64,000 nucleotides of DNA from Larkinella arboricola (GTDB lineage: Bacteria; Bacteroidota; Bacteroidia; Cytophagales; Spirosomataceae), in assembly GCF_003259745.1 (NCBI RefSeq), contig NZ_QLMC01000004.1:62001-126000 (forward strand), given 5' to 3'. The position numbers and the translations under genes are program-made. Under the pieces are notes generated by a model. The model did no database searches. It was not told the DNA's origin and was given only the letters and a program-made list of their open reading frames with translations. Positions 8,543-16,979 of the stretch are shown here, piece after piece. The stretch's first letter is position 1. Each line of letters starts with the position of its first letter.

Positions 8543-9919
8543 TTACTTTCCGATACAGAACTTACTGAAAATCGTAGCCAGCAGATCGTCCGTTGTGATC
8601 TCGCCCGTCAACTCACCCAGATGGCGGAGGGCGTCGCGCAGGTCGATGGCGAGCCAGTCCTGGGTCGATCCGGCATCCAGACCGTCGAGAACGCGGGCCA
8701 GGGCCGCATCCGTCTGCGTCAGGTGTTCGTAATGGCGCAGGTTCGTAACCACAGTACTGCCCGGAACGGCATTCGACCGGACAAAATCGGTAAGCCGTCG
8801 GGTCATTTGATCCAGATTGTTGCCGGTATTCGCCTGAATAGCCACCAGTTCGTTGCCAAACTGAAGCTGCCACTGCGCCAGCTGTTCCTCAGATAATTTG
8901 TCCATCTTGTTGGCGATCAGTAGGTAAGGAACGCTCCGTTGCTGCAATTCCGCCCGTACTTCTTCCAGTTCAGTAAGTGGGGTTTCGGCGGCATCGAAGA
9001 GATAGACAATGATGGCGGCTTTATCAAGTTGCTGGCGGGTGCGTTCAACGCCAATGGCTTCGATGGCGTCGGTGGCTTCGCGAAGTCCGGCGGTATCAAT
9101 CAGCCGAAACCGAATGCCGTCGATAAACAGTTCGTCTTCGATCACATCGCGGGTAGTGCCGGGAATATCCGAAACAATGGCTTTTTCTTCATTTAGCAGC
9201 GCATTCAGCAGCGTTGATTTACCGGCGTTAGGCTTTCCGGCCAGCACCGTGGCAACCCCGTTCTTGATCGCGTTACCAACCGAAAACGATTCAATCAAAG
9301 GTCGTAATACCCGCTGAATGGACCAGACAAGCTGGCGCAGATCGTCGCGCTGGGCAAACTCCACGTCTTCTTCTCCGAAATCCAGTTCCAGTTCAATCAG
9401 GGCGGCAAACTCGATGAGTTGCTGGCGGAGGGCTTTCAGTTGCCGGGAAAAACCACCCCGGAGCTGCGTCAGCGCGGCCCGGTGCGTGGCTTCGGAGTCG
9501 GCGGCAATCAGGTCGGCCACGGCTTCGGCCTGAACCAGATCAAACTGACCGTTCAGGAACGCCCGCTGTGTAAACTCACCCGGCTGGGCCATTCGGACGC
9601 CTTCTTTGAGCAACAAACGCAGAATCTGCCGGATCACGTACTCTGACCCGTGGCACGAAATCTCAACCACATCTTCTTTCGTAAACGAAGCGGGACTGCG
9701 GAAAATAGTGACCAGCACCTCGTCGATAACCGTGTTGGCCTGATCCCGAATGGTGCCGAAATGTGCGGTATGCGAAGCCTGTTGCGTCAGGTCCTTGCCC
9801 CGAAAAAGCCGGTTGGTAATCTCAATGGCCCGCTCGCCCGAAACCCGGAGTACGGCAATGGCTCCAATGCCCGGTGCCGTTGCCAAAGCCGCAATCGGCT
9901 CCTGTTGTAAAATGTTCAT
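8543..9919 (-). CDS. mnmE: tRNA modification GTPase MnmE
   Basis: The 458-residue protein is MnmE (TrmE), which with MnmG installs the carboxymethylaminomethyl group on uridine 34 of certain tRNAs. Domains run in the standard order: an N-terminal tetrahydrofolate-binding domain at 1-120, a helical domain, and an inserted G domain. The G domain has the P-loop GKPNAGKST at 228-236, DIPGTTRD at 251-258, DTAG at 275-278 and NKMD further on. The C-terminus is the hallmark FCIGK, with the catalytic Cys at 455. Length is normal for the family. The gene begins two bases after an unusual phased repeat array (9921-10012), which therefore lies in its leader or promoter. MnmG is not in this window. Confidence 0.97.
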   Translation of the reverse strand: MNILQQEPIAALATAPGIGAIAVLRVSGERAIEITNRLFRGKDLTQQASHTAHFGTIRDQANTVIDEVLVTIFRSPASFTKEDVVEISCHGSEYVIRQILRLLLKEGVRMAQPGEFTQRAFLNGQFDLVQAEAVADLIAADSEATHRAALTQLRGGFSRQLKALRQQLIEFAALIELELDFGEEDVEFAQRDDLRQLVWSIQRVLRPLIESFSVGNAIKNGVATVLAGKPNAGKSTLLNALLNEEKAIVSDIPGTTRDVIEDELFIDGIRFRLIDTAGLREATDAIEAIGVERTRQQLDKAAIIVYLFDAAETPLTELEEVRAELQQRSVPYLLIANKMDKLSEEQLAQWQLQFGNELVAIQANTGNNLDQMTRRLTDFVRSNAVPGSTVVTNLRHYEHLTQTDAALARVLDGLDAGSTQDWLAIDLRDALRHLGELTGEITTDDLLATIFSKFCIGK

Positions 9920-9920
9920 G

Positions 9921-10012
9921 CTGATAGTTTCTGATTACCTCTGATGCTCCCTGATAGTCTCTGATGAATAGGTATTACACAGAGCTAATCAGCGATTATC
10001 AGCGCTAATCAG
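9921..10012. repeat. Phased CTGAT array followed by inverted ATCAG array (10-bp pitch)
   Basis: CTGAT occurs at 9921, 9931, 9941, 9951 and 9961, exactly every 10 bp. Its reverse complement ATCAG then occurs at 9988, 9998 and 10008, again every 10 bp. The three inner CTGAT words pair with the three ATCAG words in one register, giving a hairpin with helical-turn spacing. The five bases between words vary. The array fills the gap between mnmE and the upstream oxygenase gene, whose stop codon lies in the last ATCAG. Function is unknown; a protein-binding array, an mRNA hairpin or a by-product of template switching are all possible. Confidence 0.85.
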
Positions 10013-11010
10013 GAATTGTAATTCAATAATTTAGGGAAAATAGGCAGCGAGTTGGCCAGCCCGACCAGCCGTTTTTCCAGCGGTACGGCGGGAACTGCCA
10101 GCAAATCGGCTACCTCATCACCGAGGAAGAAACGCATTTGGGCCGCCGGGAGGTTCCGTCCGGATGGAGGACTGAGCCGTTCAAACGTTTCCAGCAGCGA
10201 ACGGGTGAGGCCCTGGCCCTGTTCCGACGAACGGAATTGCCGCCGGGCAATGGCGCGGTCGAGGTGAAAGGCTTCGCGCCGGTTGCGGGGTAACAGCTCT
10301 TCTGCAACACCCAGCAAATAACCGGTAACGTTGATGTGGTGCAGATACGCTTCCTCTTCATCGTCCGTCATGGCAACACCGGCTTTGCGCAGGCCCCGCA
10401 GCACAATATACGAAAACGCCAGATTCGTACCGGCCATATCCTCCTGATTGACAGGGTAACCCCAATCTCTGTTCCACTGCCCGCCGTGTAGCGTAAACCA
10501 GCGGATGGCGGCATGCATCAGCCGGACTTTCAGGGTACGGGACACGGTCTTGCCGGTTTCCCAATCCCGCTTTTTCATGATGCTAAACACCCATTCGCCG
10601 GTTTCTTCCAGCCGTTTCAGGGTATCGTTCCGAATGCGTTCAGAAAACCAGAGTACCCGGGCACCGTCGGCTCCGGCGTAACAATACGGCAATGAATAAC
10701 ATCCTAAAATCAAACTGATGCTGACCCGATGCTTCTGGAAAAACTGTCTGGCGATGTCCATCTGCCGTGAGTCCGCCCAGTTGGGAAGTAACGCGTGCGT
10801 TTGCAAAAATTCCTGGACCGCCGGATGTTGCGCCGAGCCATCTGACTCAGCGGTATTACCCAGCCAGCGCAGTAGCGAACCTACGCCCGCGCGCCCGTAC
10901 TGATCGGCCACGGATGCAATGACCGCATCGGCGGGCGGATCGCCCTGTTGACGGTACTGGCTCAGCAGTTCGTCCGGAAAGGTCCGGCTTGGATGAATGG
11001 TTTTTAGCAT
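10009..11010 (-). CDS. DUF2236 / MpaB-family (latex-clearing-protein-like) oxygenase
   Basis: From the ATG at 11010 this encodes 333 residues resembling the DUF2236 family, which includes the haem-b oxygenase MpaB and rubber oxygenase Lcp. Family-like segments are the RLMHAAIRWF helix, EDMAGTNLAFSYIVLRGLRKAG, and EEEAYLHHINVTGYLLGV, whose histidines are candidate haem ligands. No signal peptide is present. The frame is open upstream to 11178, but that part overlaps the preceding gene and has no family features, so I discard it. The substrate is unknown. It lies 25 bp after the unknown membrane protein gene and probably shares a transcript with it and the permease. Confidence 0.78.
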   Translation of the reverse strand: MLKTIHPSRTFPDELLSQYRQQGDPPADAVIASVADQYGRAGVGSLLRWLGNTAESDGSAQHPAVQEFLQTHALLPNWADSRQMDIARQFFQKHRVSISLILGCYSLPYCYAGADGARVLWFSERIRNDTLKRLEETGEWVFSIMKKRDWETGKTVSRTLKVRLMHAAIRWFTLHGGQWNRDWGYPVNQEDMAGTNLAFSYIVLRGLRKAGVAMTDDEEEAYLHHINVTGYLLGVAEELLPRNRREAFHLDRAIARRQFRSSEQGQGLTRSLLETFERLSPPSGRNLPAAQMRFFLGDEVADLLAVPAVPLEKRLVGLANSLPIFPKLLNYNS

Positions 11011-11035
11011 TGGTAGCCAAAGGCTTATCCCGTCC

Positions 11036-11524
11036 TTATAACGTATCCCTTTGTACGGGTACCGTATCAACCGGTGCGGGCAGGGATTGTTGCGCGGGGG
11101 GCGTTTGCGGAGCCGGTTGGTTCGGGTAATACCGTTGACCGGGCATACCGTACTGGTATTGCGGGTCCACAATCTCAACGGCGGTTACAAAGTACTTGGT
11201 TTCGCCGTTCCAGGGCAGTTTAACCAGTTTTTCCTCATAATGAAGCGTCACACGCTGACCGGTTTTAACGGCCTGGTTAATCTGCCGCGCTACCGAGTCG
11301 TCTTTCACGGAGAAGTCGAAATATTGAGGAGTCAGCGAACCCGTTTCGCCCGAAAAACCGCCGACATTCAGAACGCCTTCCCAGGTTTTGAAAACGTAAC
11401 CCCGGCGGCTGTATTTGGAAATGGTACCGGCGCGTTCGCCGTCGCTGTAACTCCAGACCGTCAGGTAATAAAAAACACCAAAAATCAGTAGCAGAAAAAT
11501 CAGCAGAAACAGAATCCGTCTCAT
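11036..11524 (-). CDS. Membrane-anchored conserved hypothetical protein
   Basis: The 162-residue product has one N-terminal membrane segment at about 4-24 and then a soluble domain with WSYSDGERAGTISKYSRRGYVFKTWEG, a motif I recall as common in Bacteroidota proteins of unknown function. Some databases mislabel such proteins as 6-phosphogluconate dehydrogenase; nothing here supports that. The last 40 residues are Pro/Gln-rich and probably disordered. It lies between the permease and oxygenase genes with short gaps, so co-transcription is likely. Confidence 0.72.
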   Translation of the reverse strand: MRRILFLLIFLLLIFGVFYYLTVWSYSDGERAGTISKYSRRGYVFKTWEGVLNVGGFSGETGSLTPQYFDFSVKDDSVARQINQAVKTGQRVTLHYEEKLVKLPWNGETKYFVTAVEIVDPQYQYGMPGQRYYPNQPAPQTPPAQQSLPAPVDTVPVQRDTL

Positions 11525-11574
11525 GAATCGTTGTCAGTTTTGGAACACGTTACCAGATAATCCGCAAAGCCATC

Positions 11575-12819
11575 TTACTTCGATCGGATGGCAATGACGG
11601 GGTCCATTCGGGCAGCTACCAGGGCTGGCAATATACCGGAAATCGTACCGATAATACTAGATACACCCAGACCCAGCATAATGTTGGCGGGAGATAAAAT
11701 AATCTCCAGACTGCCCAGCTTTATAAATGACAACAAATAAACAAGCAAAATGCCGACGCCACCACCAATTAAACTTAAAAAAACCGCTTCAAACAGAAAT
11801 TGAAACAGAATGGAGTAGTTTTTAGCCCCCAGTGATTTCTGAATGCCGATGATGTTGGTGCGTTCTTTAACCGACACGAACATGATGTTGGCAATACCAA
11901 AACCACCCACCAGAATCGAGAAGCTCCCGATAACCCAACCGGCAATTGTCAGTACCGCAAAAAGGCCCGAAATGGCCTGGGCGGCTGCTTCGGGGCGGTT
12001 CAGCGCAAAATTGTCCTCCTGCATCGGTTTGAGTCCCCGGCGCGCCCGCAACAGTCCCCGCACTTCACTTTCGGCTTCGAGCAGCCCTTCGTCGGTTTCA
12101 AGCCCTTTTACCGCAATGTCGATGCTGGGGTAGACCGAATGGTACATTTTGGCAAAAGCCCCAATGGGAATCAGGCATTTTTTGTCGGGGTTGCCGCCAA
12201 AGTTGACCAGACTTTCGCCCTTGCGTTCCTGTACACCAATCACGATGTATTTCAGGCCGTTTAGCTTAAACTCTTTCCCAACCGGGTCCTGTTCGGGAAA
12301 CAGGGTTTCGGCCACGTCGGCACCGATGAGGGCTACGTTGCGGGACGCGTCGATCTCCTGCTGAGAGAAATACCGGCCCTTTTCGACCGGAACGTTCGAG
12401 ATTTTGTTGTAATCCAGCGAGGTTCCCTGAATAAGGGACTGAAGACTGTTGTTGCCGTTTTTAACCGTCACTTGGCCCCGAAAATCCATAGCCACCACCG
12501 CTTCGGCGTTTTCCAGGCGTTCTTCCAGAAATTTAAATTCGGTGAGCGACGGTTCCGGGCGCTGGAAATACTTCCACCACTGGTACTCGCCCCCGCCAAA
12601 ACCCCAGGGCCATTTCTGGATATACATCACCCGGTCGCCAATACCCGCCAGACTGTCTTTGATATTCCGTTCCAGCGAATCGACAATTGTAAATACGGCA
12701 ATGATCGCAAAAATACCGATGGTCACGCCCAGCAGCGAGAGCGTGGTCCGGAGGAGGTTCGAGCGCAGGGCCTGCCACGCGAACCGGAAGCTTTCGTAGG
12801 TCTGTCTGAGAAATTTCAA
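11575..12819 (-). CDS. ABC transporter permease, MacB/FtsX type, with a TTG start
   Basis: The 414-residue protein has the MacB-type plan: an N-terminal membrane helix in RTTLSLLGVTIGIFAIIAVFTIVDS near 24-48, a periplasmic domain of about 220 residues, and three C-terminal helices near 280-310, 335-365 and 375-400. It should work with a separate ATPase, which is not in this window. The start appears to be TTG at 12819 (encoding LKFLRQTYESF): the frame upstream reaches a stop without an ATG, and the next internal Met is beyond the first helix. Substrate is unknown, perhaps a lipoprotein, peptide or toxic compound. The gene is divergent from ggt across 130 bp. Confidence 0.9.
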   Translation of the reverse strand: MKFLRQTYESFRFAWQALRSNLLRTTLSLLGVTIGIFAIIAVFTIVDSLERNIKDSLAGIGDRVMYIQKWPWGFGGGEYQWWKYFQRPEPSLTEFKFLEERLENAEAVVAMDFRGQVTVKNGNNSLQSLIQGTSLDYNKISNVPVEKGRYFSQQEIDASRNVALIGADVAETLFPEQDPVGKEFKLNGLKYIVIGVQERKGESLVNFGGNPDKKCLIPIGAFAKMYHSVYPSIDIAVKGLETDEGLLEAESEVRGLLRARRGLKPMQEDNFALNRPEAAAQAISGLFAVLTIAGWVIGSFSILVGGFGIANIMFVSVKERTNIIGIQKSLGAKNYSILFQFLFEAVFLSLIGGGVGILLVYLLSFIKLGSLEIILSPANIMLGLGVSSIIGTISGILPALVAARMDPVIAIRSK

Positions 12820-12949
12820 GTGATTGTGTTTTATGACCTATTAAAGTTATCAGGCCGTTTGATAGATTCCAAACGATTTGCAAGCGAAGGTCGTTTCGGC
12901 GGATGTTTGGTTTGTTTTTGTAGATTAGTGGTTTACGACATTAGCCCGT

Positions 12950-14749
12950 ATGAAAAAGGTAACTCGATCTATCCATTGTGCAATAATCCTGTTTCTGGCC
13001 CTGCTGGGAGCCTGTCGGACGGGTCAGAAATCGCCGGGCGTGCGGCAGAGTTCCGGCGTTTATCAGTACGAGAACGAAAAAAAACAAACCGTCGCCCGCA
13101 AGGCAGGGCCGTATTTTTCGGATCGTCAGGCCGTCCTGGGCAAGAACGGTATGGTCGCGTCGGCGCACCCGGAAGCGTCGCGCGTTGGCGTTGAAATTCT
13201 GAAAGCAGGCGGTAACGCGGTGGATGCCGCCGTGGCGGTGCAGTTTGCGCTGGCGGTGGTGTATCCGGGCGCGGGCAACATCGGTGGGGGCGGTTTTATG
13301 GTGTACCGTGACCAAACCGGGCAGGCTTACACGCTCGATTACCGGGAAAAAGCGCCCGAAAAAGCGCATAAAGATATGTACCTGGATTCGGCTCAGAACG
13401 TCATTCCACGGCTGAGCATCACCGGCCATCTGGCCAGCGGGGTGCCGGGTTCGGTTGACGGCATGGTGGAAGCCCACCGCCGGTTTGGCCGGCTGACCTG
13501 GGCGCAGGTGCTGCAACCCGCCATTGATCTGGCCGAAAAAGGCGTTGCTCTGACCGAACGCGAAGCCCTGGGACTTAACCGGACCCGAAGTTCATTTCTG
13601 TCGGTGAACCCGGATAAACGGTATTTTATGAAACCCGACACAACCGACTGGAAAACGGGCGAATTGCTGATTCAGAAAGATTTAGGTCAGACACTACGGC
13701 GGATTCAGCAGCAGGGTCGGGCGGGTTTTTACGAAGGCGAAACCGCTCGTTTGCTGGTCGCTGAAATGCAGCGCGGGGGCGGTATTATCACGGAAAATGA
13801 TCTGAAAAATTACCATGCCGTCTGGCGCGACCCGCTGGTGGGCACCTACCGCAACTACAAAATCATTACCATGCCGCCCACGTCCAGCGGGGGGGTGGCC
13901 TTATTGCAGTTGTTGAAGCTGGTGGAGCCATATCCGCTACGTCGGTGGGGCTGGAACAGCGATTCGACGGTGCAGGTGATGATTGAAGCCGAGCGACGCG
14001 TCTATGCCGACCGCGCCAAGTTTCTGGGCGACCCGGATTTTGTGAAAGTGCCGGTGGCGCAGTTGATCGACAAAAACTACCTGCAAACCCGTTGGGCGGA
14101 TTTTAATTTTGCCCGGGCCACCGACAGCCGGAACGTGAAAGGGGGCAATGTACCGGGTTACGAAAGCCTGGAAACCACGCATTTTTCGGTGGTCGATAAA
14201 GACGGGAATGCCGTATCGATCACCACTACGCTGAACGGCGGTTACGGCAGCCGGGTTGTCGTGAATGGAGCGGGCTTCCTGATGAACAACGAAATGGACG
14301 ATTTCAGCATCAAACCCGGAGTGCCCAATATGTTCGGGTTGATTGGCAATCAGGCCAATGCCATTGCGCCGGGTAAACGGATGCTGTCGTCGATGACGCC
14401 CACCATCGTAGAGCAGGACGGTAAACTGTACATGGTAGTCGGGACGCCCGGCGGTTCGACCATCATTACGTCGGTTTACCAGACCATTCTGAACGTGCTG
14501 GATCACGGTATGACGATGCAGCAGTCGGTCAACGCGCTGAAGTTTCACCACCAGTGGCTGCCCGACAAAACCACGTTTGAAAACGGCGCTTTTTCGGACG
14601 AAACCATCCAAAAGCTCCAGTCGCGCGGCTATGTGCTCGAACAACTCACCAATTCGCTGGGGCGCATGGACTGCGTGCTGCTCCGGCCCGACGGGACGCT
14701 TGAGGGCGCTTCGGACCCCCGGGCGGACAATACTTCGGTGGGCTATTGA
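12950..14749 (+). CDS. ggt: Gamma-glutamyltransferase (lipoprotein form)
   Basis: This 599-residue enzyme cleaves gamma-glutamyl bonds, for example in glutathione, and transfers or hydrolyses the glutamyl group. The precursor cuts itself before the nucleophile Thr in the ETTHFSVVDKDGNAVSITTTLNGGYGS segment (Thr at about 409). Other family motifs are GGNAVDAAVAVQFAL near the N-terminus, PTSSGGVALLQLL, and RMLSSMTPTIV near the oxyanion site. The signal peptide ends in a lipobox-like LLGAC, so the protein is probably an outer- or inner-membrane lipoprotein facing the periplasm. It is 67 bp upstream of the DUF6624 gene and may share its transcript. Confidence 0.96.
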   Translation: MKKVTRSIHCAIILFLALLGACRTGQKSPGVRQSSGVYQYENEKKQTVARKAGPYFSDRQAVLGKNGMVASAHPEASRVGVEILKAGGNAVDAAVAVQFALAVVYPGAGNIGGGGFMVYRDQTGQAYTLDYREKAPEKAHKDMYLDSAQNVIPRLSITGHLASGVPGSVDGMVEAHRRFGRLTWAQVLQPAIDLAEKGVALTEREALGLNRTRSSFLSVNPDKRYFMKPDTTDWKTGELLIQKDLGQTLRRIQQQGRAGFYEGETARLLVAEMQRGGGIITENDLKNYHAVWRDPLVGTYRNYKIITMPPTSSGGVALLQLLKLVEPYPLRRWGWNSDSTVQVMIEAERRVYADRAKFLGDPDFVKVPVAQLIDKNYLQTRWADFNFARATDSRNVKGGNVPGYESLETTHFSVVDKDGNAVSITTTLNGGYGSRVVVNGAGFLMNNEMDDFSIKPGVPNMFGLIGNQANAIAPGKRMLSSMTPTIVEQDGKLYMVVGTPGGSTIITSVYQTILNVLDHGMTMQQSVNALKFHHQWLPDKTTFENGAFSDETIQKLQSRGYVLEQLTNSLGRMDCVLLRPDGTLEGASDPRADNTSVGY

Positions 14750-14816
14750 ATTTTAAACCTTGCGGACCGAAACGGGTTTTTATCAGATGACCAGTTCATT
14801 AAGTCCATTTGTAATC

Positions 14817-15428
14817 ATGAAAACGAAATTCCTTTCTCTTCTTGTCCTGTGCGTTATTACAGTAAGTGGATGGGCGCAGGCCACGAAAAATACCGCCAAT
14901 CTGGCCGACGTGCGGAAACGTCTGACCCAGATTTACGAAAAAGATCAGAAAGAACGGGCGGCTTATGACGCCGTAGAGCGGCAATACGGCTGGGGGGCCA
15001 AAGAAGCGCAGGATGCCCGCCAGAAAATCAAGGACATGGACAAAGCACATCTGGCCGAAGTCGAAAAAATGATCGATCAGGTGGGCAGTTATCCGGGCCG
15101 CAGTGTGGTCGGGCAGCCGCTGGATCAGGTGGCTTTTCTGATTATCCAGCACAGCACCGACCGGGCAGTTCACGAAAAGTATTTACCGATGTTGACCGAG
15201 GCTGCGCAGAAAGGCGAACTGGACAAAGCCGGTGTGGCATTTCTGACCGATCAGGTGAAGGTCCAGAAAAAGGAAAAACAGATTTACGGCACGCAGATTC
15301 ACATCAACAATCAGGGGAAAAAAGATGTGTATCCGGTTGAAGATGAAGCCAATCTGGATCAGCGTCGCAGAGAGATGGACCTGGAACCCATGTCGGCTTA
15401 CCTCGCGCGGATGGGGGTTAAAAAATAA
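14817..15428 (+). CDS. Secreted DUF6624-family protein
   Basis: From the ATG at 14817 the product has 203 residues and starts with a signal peptide ending near SGWAQA. The mature part matches the DUF6624 pattern as I recall it: a charged helical start, YPGRSVVGQPLDQVAFLIIQHS, then KYLPMLTEAAQKGELDKAGVAFLTDQV, and KQIYGTQI. No catalytic motif is recognisable and the function is unknown. The frame extends 57 bp upstream from other start codons, but only this ATG gives a clean signal peptide. A strong terminator follows 52 bp after the stop. Confidence 0.8.
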   Translation: MKTKFLSLLVLCVITVSGWAQATKNTANLADVRKRLTQIYEKDQKERAAYDAVERQYGWGAKEAQDARQKIKDMDKAHLAEVEKMIDQVGSYPGRSVVGQPLDQVAFLIIQHSTDRAVHEKYLPMLTEAAQKGELDKAGVAFLTDQVKVQKKEKQIYGTQIHINNQGKKDVYPVEDEANLDQRRREMDLEPMSAYLARMGVKK

Positions 15429-15480
15429 TGCCTTTACGGCTCCGTCGTTCAGGCGTCAGTTTAATTGCGAAGATGTATTG

Positions 15481-15513
15481 TACCCACGGACTTTAATCCG
15501 TGGGTATCTTTTT
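15481..15513 (+). terminator. Rho-independent terminator
   Basis: A perfect 10-bp stem (TACCCACGGA with its complement) and a 6-nt loop are followed by TCTTTTT. It lies 52 bp after the DUF6624 gene and 53 bp before fabF, separating the two transcripts. Confidence 0.85.
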
Positions 15514-15565
15514 AAGGGGGAAGTCGCTTTCTTTGCGGACAATTTTCGTACTCACTGGTCTACCT

Positions 15566-16810
15566 ATGTTACACCGCGTTGTTGTTACCGGAATGGGCGC
15601 GTTTACGCCCATCGGTAAAGATATTCCCACATTCTGGCAAAATGCCGTGGAAGGCCGTTCGGCTTTTGCTCCCATTACCCGTTTTGACGCTTCCCGGTAC
15701 CGCACGCAATTTGCCGCCCAAATCGGCGGTTATGACCCGGCGCAGTACTTAAACCGTACCGATATCAAGCGGGCCGACCGCTACACGCAATACGCTCTTG
15801 TGGCCGCCGATCAGGCGATTCAGGATTCCGGGTTTGATCTGGCCGCAATGGACCCCTTCGATGTGGGCGTCATCTGGGCTTCAGGGCAGGGCGGTACGGA
15901 AACTCTGGAAGAACAAACCACCGAATTTGCCCGGGGCGACGGTCAGCCGCGCTTCAGTCCGTTTCTGGTTCCGAAGGTGCTGGTCAATCTGGCATCCGGT
16001 CTGATTTCCATCCGGCACGGTTTTATGGGGATCAATTACACGCCGGTTTCGGCCTGTGCGAGTTCCAATTCGGCTCTGATGGATGCCTTCAATTACATTC
16101 GACTGGGCAAAGCAAAGATCATTGTCAGTGGTGGTTCCGATGCCGCCATTACACCGTCTTCGTTTGGCGGCTATTGTTCCATGAAAGCCATGTCGACCCG
16201 GAATGCCAGTCCGCAAACGGCTTCCCGTCCGTTTGATGTGGAGCGCGACGGTTTTGTCATGGGCGAAGGAGCGGGCGCACTGGTGCTGGAAGAATACGAA
16301 CACGCCAAGGCCCGGGGCGCTACCATCTACGGGGAAATTGTGGGTGCGGCTATGACCGCCGATGCATACCACATTACGGCTACGCATCCGGAGGGCGTCG
16401 GCGCCACGAAGGCCATGCAACTTGCCCTGACAGAAGCCCGGCTGAACATGGAAGATCTGGATTATCTGAACGCTCACGCGACCTCCACGCCGGTGGGTGA
16501 TCTGTCGGAAATGAATGCCGTGGCCCGATTGACCGGCAACCGGAAAACCCGGCTGCGAATCAGCGCCACCAAGTCCATTACGGGCCATTTGATGGGAGCC
16601 GCCGGGGCCATCGAAGCCCTGATTAGTCTGCTGGCTATCCGTGACAACGTGATTCCGCCCACGATCAATACCGAGGTGCGTGATCCGGCCATTCCGGAAA
16701 GTCTGAACATTGTTTTCAAAGAAGCCGTCTCTACGCCGGTTAATACGGCCATGAGCAATACATTCGGTTTTGGCGGGCATAACGGTATTGTAGTTTTCAA
16801 AAAAATATAA
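15566..16810 (+). CDS. fabF: Beta-ketoacyl-ACP synthase II (FabF type)
   Basis: The 414-residue thiolase-fold enzyme condenses malonyl-ACP with acyl-ACP in fatty acid elongation. The catalytic triad is present: Cys164 in VSACASSNSA, His304 in NAHATSTPVGD and His341 in KSITGHLMGAAGA, with Lys336 nearby. GFVMGEGAGALVLE near 229-242 is also typical. I begin at the ATG at 15566; a longer upstream reading would run through the terminator hairpin. No acyl-carrier protein gene is adjacent. It may serve housekeeping synthesis or be an extra copy for a specialised pathway, and the sequence alone cannot decide. It ends 10 bp before the promoter of the thiamine operon. Confidence 0.93.
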   Translation: MLHRVVVTGMGAFTPIGKDIPTFWQNAVEGRSAFAPITRFDASRYRTQFAAQIGGYDPAQYLNRTDIKRADRYTQYALVAADQAIQDSGFDLAAMDPFDVGVIWASGQGGTETLEEQTTEFARGDGQPRFSPFLVPKVLVNLASGLISIRHGFMGINYTPVSACASSNSALMDAFNYIRLGKAKIIVSGGSDAAITPSSFGGYCSMKAMSTRNASPQTASRPFDVERDGFVMGEGAGALVLEEYEHAKARGATIYGEIVGAAMTADAYHITATHPEGVGATKAMQLALTEARLNMEDLDYLNAHATSTPVGDLSEMNAVARLTGNRKTRLRISATKSITGHLMGAAGAIEALISLLAIRDNVIPPTINTEVRDPAIPESLNIVFKEAVSTPVNTAMSNTFGFGGHNGIVVFKKI

Positions 16811-16820
16811 AGAAATCTTC

Positions 16821-16828
16821 TACCTTTG
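16821..16828 (+). promoter_or_regulatory. -7 promoter box TACCTTTG for the thiamine operon
   Basis: TACCTTTG is an exact TAnnTTTG match. Transcription would begin about 7 bp later, at 16833-16836, right where the first stem of the TPP riboswitch starts. That agreement supports it. The -33 element is weak: only a TTTC at 16795-16798. Confidence 0.6.
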
Positions 16829-16834
16829 TCGGGC

Positions 16835-16921
16835 AACTTTAGGGGTGTCAGGACCGAACCGGACTGACTGAGAGCATACCCTTATCACCTGATGCAGTTT
16901 GTACTGCCGTAGGGAAAAGTT
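16835..16921 (+). promoter_or_regulatory. TPP riboswitch (THI element)
   Basis: The conserved thiamine pyrophosphate aptamer is clear: AGGGGTGTC at 16841-16849, CTGAGAGCATACCC at 16868-16881, ATCACCTGAT near 16884-16893 and CCGTAGGGAA near 16907-16916. The closing stem P1 pairs AACTT at 16835-16839 with AAGTT at 16917-16921. It precedes thiM by 58 bp. A longer pairing of GCAACTTT (16833-16840) with AAAGTTGC (16947-16954) would compete with P1 and may be the expression switch. When TPP is abundant it should lower expression of the salvage genes. Confidence 0.95.
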
Positions 16922-16979
16922 ACCGAGAAGCCATCTGCTTACCTCCAAAGTTGCTGTAGCCTAACTCATTGACAGCAAT

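Noticed and set aside
11011-11178. N-terminal extension of the DUF2236 oxygenase
   Set aside because: It would overlap the upstream gene by 143 bp and encodes a basic, low-complexity stretch without family similarity; the ATG at 11010 fits better.
13937-14644. A 235-codon minus-strand frame inside ggt
   Set aside because: It lies wholly within a gene with a complete catalytic motif and has no recognisable features.
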